A stretch of 64,000 nt of DNA from Helichrysum umbraculigerum. Lineage: Eukaryota; Streptophyta; Magnoliopsida; Asterales; Asteraceae. The stretch covers positions 265,580,750 through 265,644,749 of the forward strand of contig CATIUR010000001.1 in assembly GCA_949592205.1 (NCBI GenBank), written 5' to 3'. Below, one piece after another: positions 57,097 through 64,000 of the stretch (position 1 is the stretch's first letter; each line of letters begins with the position of its first letter). The translations under genes were made by a program, and so were the position numbers. The notes under the pieces were generated by a model. The model saw nothing but the letters and a program-made list of their open reading frames with translations. It ran no database searches and had not been told where the DNA came from.

Positions 57097-59173
57097 TTTA
57101 ACACCCCTCGTTTCATTATAAACAATAATATAATAATTGCGACTCGGAAGCGTATATTTAAAAACATTCTATCAATGTACTCAAAATGTCAGTAAACTTT
57201 TTCAAATCAAATACGTGACATCTTAACAACTCGGTGTTATATAATTCAAAACATTTCTATGGCTATTAAATTAACATCAGAGTACAGCCTGTCAAACATT
57301 CCATCCAGTCCAACAACCTCCTACCCAATATGTCCCATCTATTTAACCTGCAGGAAGAACTATGGTGGGGTTAGCACAACGCTAAGTGAATGAAACTATA
57401 AGCAACAGTATAACCTAGCATAACAATCTGTTTACATCAAATAACAATAAACAGAAAATCAATCAATCACTCGACATCCAATCAATGTCCAGCTACACCA
57501 ATCAAACATTATCAATCGTCATGAGGACCGGTGGCTCCCGAGATACCCTAATACCGGTTTGGTACTCAGGAACACTTATCAATCATCTGTATCGGCCTAT
57601 ACAGAATTACCGATAACCAGTTGTTAATCACACACGACCTAGATCTCTAAACCAACATTTCAAGTTTCAAGATCTCCTGTCGTCTACAATAACAACCAAG
57701 TCCAACTGTCAAGTCAAGTTGACCTCAGAATCTTACATACTAGCACCATCAGCCAAGTAAACAACTAGTCAAACTATCATGGCAAGATATCTCAACAATT
57801 ACATTCTATCAAAGTAATACGATAATTACTTGTTGTAAATCAAATCATTACAACTAAATCACACTGAGGTTACAGATCCACTCACCGACTACCTCAGCCG
57901 CAAGCTCAGAAGTCTAATATTACTGAGCCTTCTCCACATCTGAGATTACAATCAATTAAACAATAAGTTAGTAACTTGTCTCAACTGATAATACTTAGGT
58001 AATTAATATCGTTACACAATCATAACATAATTACATGAATCCAATGATCTCTAAGATCACAGCAAACAAAAGTTCAATTCGGAACAAAATCAAAAAGTCC
58101 CGAAATAAGGTCCAAAAACTGTAAAATGCCATTTTCGACCCCTAAACGACCCCGAATGTCCAAGATCTGACTAGGCTATAGTGTATAGCTTTGATCAGTG
58201 GGCCGTTTTCGAGTGACCATGTAAATTTCAGCCCAATCAGAGTTTAAAGACAATTTGTCAATTTTTCCGTGGCAAAAATCACTACTAAACACTTATGCAC
58301 TTTTGAAATTTTACAAAAAGTACTGACAAACGCGATCCAGAAAACAATGGTGGGATCGCGCTCCTCTTTGTAAAATTATTCTGTGACAAATTATAACTAA
58401 GCAACGCGATCCGGACAAATTCTTGGGATCGCGTTCCCAAGAACAAAACTCGTCCGATTCCTTTTATAACTAACGAACGCGATCCTGGCTAGGGTTCTGG
58501 GATCGCGTTTGAGCCTTTTTCAGCTCATCTTCATCCCTGATCAAACCCTAACCTACGGGTTTAATACCCAAATCACCCAAACTCGATTTCTAACTGTTTT
58601 AAACACCTAATAACTTCACATAATCAATATGCAACAGTTATAACGAAGTTCTAACATTCAAATTCATGTTTTTCAATCCAAATCAATCAATTCAAAACTT
58701 ATAAACTATTTGATTCAATTCAAACTTACCTCTCAAGTGAAGAACACTGAATTGAAAGATAATAATGGTGAAACTAGAATCAATCATAGCTCCAATTCGT
58801 AGGTTTCAAGTTTCTGATTTGGATTTCATAAGGTTTATGTGAGTTTTGAAGTTTCTAAATGAAACTTTCCTAAAGAGGAAAGTGAAATAAATAGCCGACT
58901 CACAAACCGCCTCCAATATACGGGTATAATTTAATACCCCATCTCAATCTATTGCCTGGAACCCGAAAACCATTTACGAGTCTAAACATTTTATTGCACC
59001 GTCAACTATATTAATTTACAACAATTAATAATTCACTTATCACATTGGAATATTCGATTCCTATTCCAATTATTTCAACTATTTCAAACAATATTATTTC
59101 CAAACTCATTTAAATACTTATTTAAATCAAGAAATAATATATGAACAACTAGGTCCATTTCGAGGATGTTACA
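57097..59173 (-). repeat. 3' LTR of element F (2077 bp)
   Basis: Begins TTTAACACCCC and ends GATGTTACA on the + strand. Three inverted repeats of GCGATCC words lie at 58331-58360, 58404-58434 and 58476-58509, with stems of 8, 9 and 10 bp. The copy at 63330 onward confirms the left border. The exact first bases are uncertain by a few positions. Confidence 0.88.
58331..58509 (-). repeat. Three CGCGATCC...GGATCGCG hairpins in the LTR of F
   Basis: Stems CGCGATCC, ACGCGATCC and AACGCGATCC pair with their complements over loops of about 13-14 nt. The central loops differ. This is the F version of the word cluster seen in the other LTRs. Confidence 0.82.
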
Positions 59174-61540
59174 ACTCTCCCCCCTTAAAGAGATTTCGTC
59201 CCCGAAATCTAACCTCATTCAATCAGTCTAACTAATGTGATATAATCACATACCTCTTAGCAAACATTTATCCTCAATAGCAATTTACAACTATACTTAG
59301 ACTGTTTGAATTCTTTCCACATGCACATGTTCCCATGAACATGCTTCTATCCTTTCCTACGCACACATACAGTGCATCCAAACCCATATCATCAATCAGA
59401 TATATCTTATAAAACAAACACTTACTTCAACAAGTGAAACCTAACATCACTTAATATGTTTATACAATCAGAAATTAGTAATGTGCTAAAATCTTTAACC
59501 TATTTCCACTATTTATCACTGTTAACAATAAAACAGCAACTACAACATCACAACAGTGATCATTAACCACAAAGTATCTAGCAACACTGAAAGTTAATTT
59601 CAGTTCACGACTAACAACCAGTCTAATATTCAGATCACAATCTCAAATCTCTACCATCAAAGATCTGAATTTCAAATCTAGGTCAACTTTTCATCCAAAA
59701 GTTTCATATCTATTCTTTTGAATAGCCAATCATATTCACATATCACTACTCACTTTAATAAGCAAAGCAGAGGTCAAACTCAGTAGGTAAAACCACAATT
59801 TACAAGTACTTTGCTCAATCAACAAAGGTACTACAATCAAATATTACCTACATTCAACCAACCTCTACACCGACTCATTTCAATTTGTAACTCCTTTCAT
59901 TACAACCTATCACTTGTCAACAACAACAGAGTCGACAACTACTACAACCATCCAAACAATAACCACAACACTAGTGATTATACATTTCAATACACCTATC
60001 AGTACTTAATATTTGTCTTCAAAGTCTAACTAACCATCAAGTTAGATTTTACTTAACGCTTAAACTGGTAAGACATCAAGAATCTTATCTTAGCAACCAG
60101 TTATTTCCATTCAACCTTACAATCTTAAATTACTAATCACAAGCAATTAGAAATTATACAACTTTAACCACACAATCACTTAATACTACATCTCATCAAT
60201 ATAGCAACTAAGTCAACCTTAATCAACATATTATGATACTACAGGTCAAGTATCACAATATCTTATTATCAAAATGTGCTATCTTTCAACACATTTCCAA
60301 CAAAATCTACATCAAGTTACTCACAATTAACTGACTTCCACATATCTTATGGCACATTTTAATTCATTCTATTAAAACTTATCATGCCATTTATTATCAT
60401 GTATACCACACATACATACCTACACAACTTCAAATATTTTCTTAAATGGACACATACCCATCAATTCCATTTAATTCTACATAATAGGCCATTCAGACTG
60501 TTAAAGCCTTTATCAATCCTTTTCGATACTATTAATCATCACATATCCATACCACAGGACATGGAACAATTCCAAATCTACTACTCTATGTTTCACTTAT
60601 ATACATACCACTTAGTATATAACTTAAACAATTTAGTCCAAACTTATAAGAAAAGTTTGATGAATACACTCATCACTTACCAATTTCAAGGTTTCCCTTA
60701 CTTCTACACATTCAACTATACACACATACCTAATTTCTCAAAATATGAACAACTTTTCAATTCATATTCCTCAATTTATCAACCAAGGTCAAACTAGACC
60801 TTTAACACAGTTCAACTTCCAGATATCCTTTCATATCATTTCTTATTTGGATCTAATCCCAATTTACTACTTACTTTATTCATATACTATCAATAAATAA
60901 CAAAAGAATCCATTCAATTCTTCCAGTACTTAAGTAACTCACCATGAGGTACAAATCAACCTATGCAACTATTAATAATAACTTTCAATTATTTCTTATC
61001 TCACATTCTTACCAAATCAAAGCTATCATCACAAGCCTCATACACTGGTAAGACTTTCTTATCACAATCCTAACCAATGTAACTTAATTTGCACTTTTCA
61101 ACAAATTATAACTGTCATATCATAACATGACTTCACATCTGTATAATTCCTTAACACATATTCAGTTCAATTATACTTAACACTATTTCAATTACTTAAT
61201 ACTAGCTTTAAGTAATTAATCAAGTCTCACAAACTTAGACAATTTATCTATCTCCTTTGGATCTCACATGACCCGTTTCAACATGATTTTAATCAATCTA
61301 GGAATTCAATCACATTCCACACAATCATAGTATTTCAATCTATGTTAGACTATTTCAACACACACAGTTGACTATATGTCAACTTTGATTTCCATTGACC
61401 AATCAATAAAATTCTCTAATTGCTTTCCTCAAGTTTGACCCAAACTCAAACCAATCACAAGCAATTAATTTTATACACAACTCTCTATTCATGGTTTGAC
61501 TTTCAAAGTTAACATACTATCAATATTAACTCACAACAAA

Positions 61541-61773
61541 CCATTTCATCTTATATGTTCACTTTCAAACATATATTTCAAATTATTACATTCAATAATC
61601 TTATCAATCCTTCACAAGGACAAGGTCAACCTACATCAATCTTGGCTCCATACAAGCTATTTCATATTGTATGTTTACTTTCAAACATAGACTTCACATT
61701 ATTACATTCAATAATACTTAGAATTCCTCAAGCAAAACAATATCAACCTATCTCAACTTTGGCTTCATACAAG
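61541..61773 (-). repeat. Diverged tandem duplication of 116 bp in F
   Basis: 61541-61656 and 61657-61773 share CACTTTCAAACATA-like, ATTATTACATTCAATAAT and GGCTCCATACAAG-like blocks in the same order, with many substitutions. Confidence 0.75.
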
Positions 61774-63314
61774 CCAGCTACAACATAGTGATTCATTTAA
61801 ACACTATGCAAATCCACCTACAGGTAATCTATCATTATCAATCACAATTACCTATTTAATAGAATCCAATTTGTCATTTATGTTTATCAACAAAACAACT
61901 ATCAATGACAAACATTATTTACACTCTCACCTTTACAGTCTAAAGGTCACAGTTCTATCAACTGATTGTTTTCTTATCAAAACAACTATTAAACAACTTA
62001 GCATATTACCATGCTCCGTTTCCAAAATCACATTACATTTCTTTTATACCAAGTAGCCTCAACAAGTTCATGTGACACAACATAATATAACAACGGTGAT
62101 CAGGCGTTGTAAGATTATGTTCTTCACAATCCATTCTCAGGCTACTCTACTTTATAATTATCAATGTGATATATTTTCATCTCATATATATTAAATACTT
62201 CATGATTTCAAATCAATCATATTCTATTTAATAGTTTCTATCAGCTGATACACACTCAAAATCAGCTTACTACTTACATATTCATACAATGTTTTGGGTT
62301 TTCAACAACTGAATTACTCAGTATATCTACTTGTCTGAACCCTCAAGCATATGATAAACTATCATCATAGTTTCAATACTTAACACTAATCAATGTCCCT
62401 ATTTACTTCAGAATTCAGGAGACATCTTAATTAACTATCATCATTTTGACATATGCTTTACTATCAAGCATCACTGTCACAACAAGCCTACTCAATCATG
62501 TTACTATAAACATTTCATTTATTAATTCACAATTGACTAGAAAGACCTATCACTTTCTCATTCAATTTAGCTTTATCATAAGTTATTTTCCTCATAAACT
62601 TATTCATCTTGGTTTAACTCAAGTGTTTAACTACAATCAAAACATATCATGTAGTCACATAACCACATATTTTCTCAATTAGCAGTCATCCTCAAATCAA
62701 ATGACACAACAGTCCTTAAACAGGATTCAAATCACACCCTGTAACCAATCTACTAATATAATACTATCAATTATTTTGTCTCACCAATAAAGACACTCCG
62801 TAGGTTCCAACATCAATCCTGTTAAAACCTAATCTATTCTTTTCTACTTACTTAATCACATTTCTGCATTTACAATTCAATCAGAAATATTCACAACAAT
62901 GAACTTTTCATTTAGTACTTCTATCCTCATATCAACATATAGCAATCAATAATTGACTCAAAACTGGGGAATCATAGCAGTCTGACTCAATTAACTTCAC
63001 AATAATGTTTACTCATCATAACAAAGTAAACAGTTCAAGTTAATTTAAATTAACACAGGCTTATCGAAGATTACCTGACAATCTTAAGCCCACGAGTGTT
63101 GAGGAAACATGAAATATACAAATCAGATACTCATGTTCCTCCGTCTCTGCAATCAAACAACACTTCACAACTTGTTAAGGGTTAGTACATATTCAACTAA
63201 CTACTTTCTCACACATCACTAATCAACTAAACCCACACCCACTGGAATGTTTGACTCAACTCAATCAAAGTTTAGGATTGAACAGTCTATCATGTCCAAT
63301 TCACCCAAACTATT

Positions 63315-63328
63315 GCTCTGATACCAAC
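63315..63328 (-). promoter_or_regulatory. Primer binding site of F (tRNA-Met)
   Basis: On the minus strand GTTGGTATCAGAGC lies next to the right LTR. TGGTATCAGAGC is a perfect match to the usual site. Confidence 0.88.
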
Positions 63329-63329
63329 T

Positions 63330-64000
63330 TTTAACACCCCTCGTTTCATTATAAACAATAATATAATAATTGCGACTCGGAAGCGTATATTTAAAAACAT
63401 TCTATCAATGTACTCAAAATGTCAGTAAACTTTTTCAAATCAAATACGTGACATCTTAACAACTCGGTGTTATATAATTCAAAACATTTCTATGGCTATT
63501 AAATTAACATCAGAGTACAGCCTGTCAAACATTCCATCCAGTCCAACAACCTCCTACCCAATATGTCCCATCTATTTAACCTGCAGGAAGAACTATGGTG
63601 GGGTTAGCACAACGCTAAGTGAATGAAACTATAAGCAACAGTATAACCTAGCATAACAATCTGTTTACATCAAATAACAATAAACAGAAAATCAATCAAT
63701 CACTCGACATCCAATCAATGTCCAGCTACACTAATCAAACATTATCAATCGTCATGAGGACCGGTGGCTCCCGAGATACCCTAATACCGGTTTGGTACTC
63801 AGGAACACTTATCAATCATCTGTATCGGCCTATACAGAATTACCGATAACCAGTTGTTAATCACACACGACCTAGATCTCTAAACCAACATTTCAAGTTT
63901 CAAGATCTCCTGTCGTCTACAATAACAACCAAGTCCAACTGTCAAGTCAAGTTGACCTCAGAATCTTACATACTAGCACCATCAGCCAAGTAAACAACTA
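63330..64000 (-). repeat. 5' LTR of element F, partial (window end)
   Basis: Matches 57097-57767 with an offset of 6233 and about one substitution. The rest lies outside the window. Confidence 0.92.

Larger units (their letters stand above)
59174..63329 (-). other. Internal region of F, no gene, G-poor on the + strand
   Basis: The first bases (59174-59215) hold the polypurine tract and the ACGAAAT block; the last bases hold the primer site (63315-63328). In between, the + strand is rich in A, T and C and very poor in G over 4 kb. Open frames of up to 137 codons occur on the + strand only, with compositions expected from the base bias (L, S, T, I, N, H). None starts or ends at a plausible signal or carries a motif. 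I treat the region as non-coding. A 116-bp tandem duplication is at 61541-61773. Confidence 0.75.
57097..64000 (-). mobile_element. Element F: non-autonomous chromovirus-like LTR element without coding region
   Basis: Two LTR copies (57097-59173; 63330 to beyond the window) flank a 4.16-kb internal part. A polypurine tract lies beside the left LTR, and a tRNA-Met primer site beside the right LTR, so the element is on the minus strand. The CGGGGACGAAATCTCTTTAA block before the polypurine tract is typical of chromoviruses. No gag or pol motif is visible on either strand. The visible 671 bp of the right LTR differ from the left by about one base (near 57492/63725), so F is very young and must have used enzymes from another element. 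Confidence 0.85.

Noticed and set aside
60384..60797. ORF of 137 codons in F
   Set aside because: The composition follows the G-poor base bias, it has no motif, it lies antisense to the element, and neighbouring frames behave alike.
1..64000. Host genes, tRNA genes or rRNA genes
   Set aside because: No intron-exon gene, tRNA cloverleaf or rRNA motif was recognised; the only tRNA-like matches are the primer binding sites of the elements.

Overview
This window is repetitive plant nuclear DNA. I see no host gene, rRNA, tRNA gene or prokaryotic feature. Apart from short target-site duplications, linkers and one filler segment, essentially every base can be assigned to a nested stack of LTR retrotransposons. 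The element types point to a flowering plant: Tekay/Del-like Ty3 chromoviruses, a SIRE-like Ty1/copia element with an extra ORF, and a pol-less Athila/Tat-like element. The large ORF after the copia pol, together with the LTR style, suggests the daisy family (Asteraceae). That is recognition from memory, not a search result.

Layout. Element A (chromovirus, +, 1-22068) has both LTRs, and its integrase gene is split by copia element H (-, 7572-19400, TSD AACCA). A sits 19 bp from the inner end of the 5' LTR of element B (Athila/Tat-like, +, 22069-46425). B has one ORF and no pol. The 3' LTR of B is split by element C (chromovirus, -, 27257-43888, TSD TATTA). C holds two further insertions: a 481-bp solo LTR, S (31319-31799, TSD TTGGA), and a 3'-truncated chromovirus, G (+, 33035-39621). 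Right of B come an LTR fragment X (46426-46817), then E (46818-49463, 3' LTR plus a gag-only internal region). Next is D (chromovirus, -, 49464-57096, no 5' end in view) and F (-, 57097-end), a chromovirus-like element with no coding capacity whose second LTR runs off the window. The insertion order is E, then X and D, then B in X, A and C in B, H in A, G and S in C, F in D.

None of the gag-pol genes is intact. I find in-frame stops (often TGG to TAG/TGA or CGA to TGA), +1 T insertions in T runs, deletions and insertions. Two kinds of ORF do remain open: the 1090-codon ORF of H, and short ORFs placed before gag in A, C and G.

The most interesting material is in the LTRs. Each family carries its own reiterated, hairpin-forming short word at a similar place in the LTR. 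A and C share almost the same proteins but have different words. The LTR of G has five hairpins at exact 30-bp steps whose stems differ but still pair, followed by four 55-bp repeats that also fold. The outer LTR ends of A, C, D and G form a hairpin with a conserved CTTCCGC loop and compensatory stem changes. A, C, D, E and G carry a splice-donor-like site in the LTR. In A, C and G an acceptor-like site lies 1-3 nt before the ATG of the ORF preceding gag. Together these suggest structured, spliced leader RNAs that control expression or packaging. This is a hypothesis read from sequence only.
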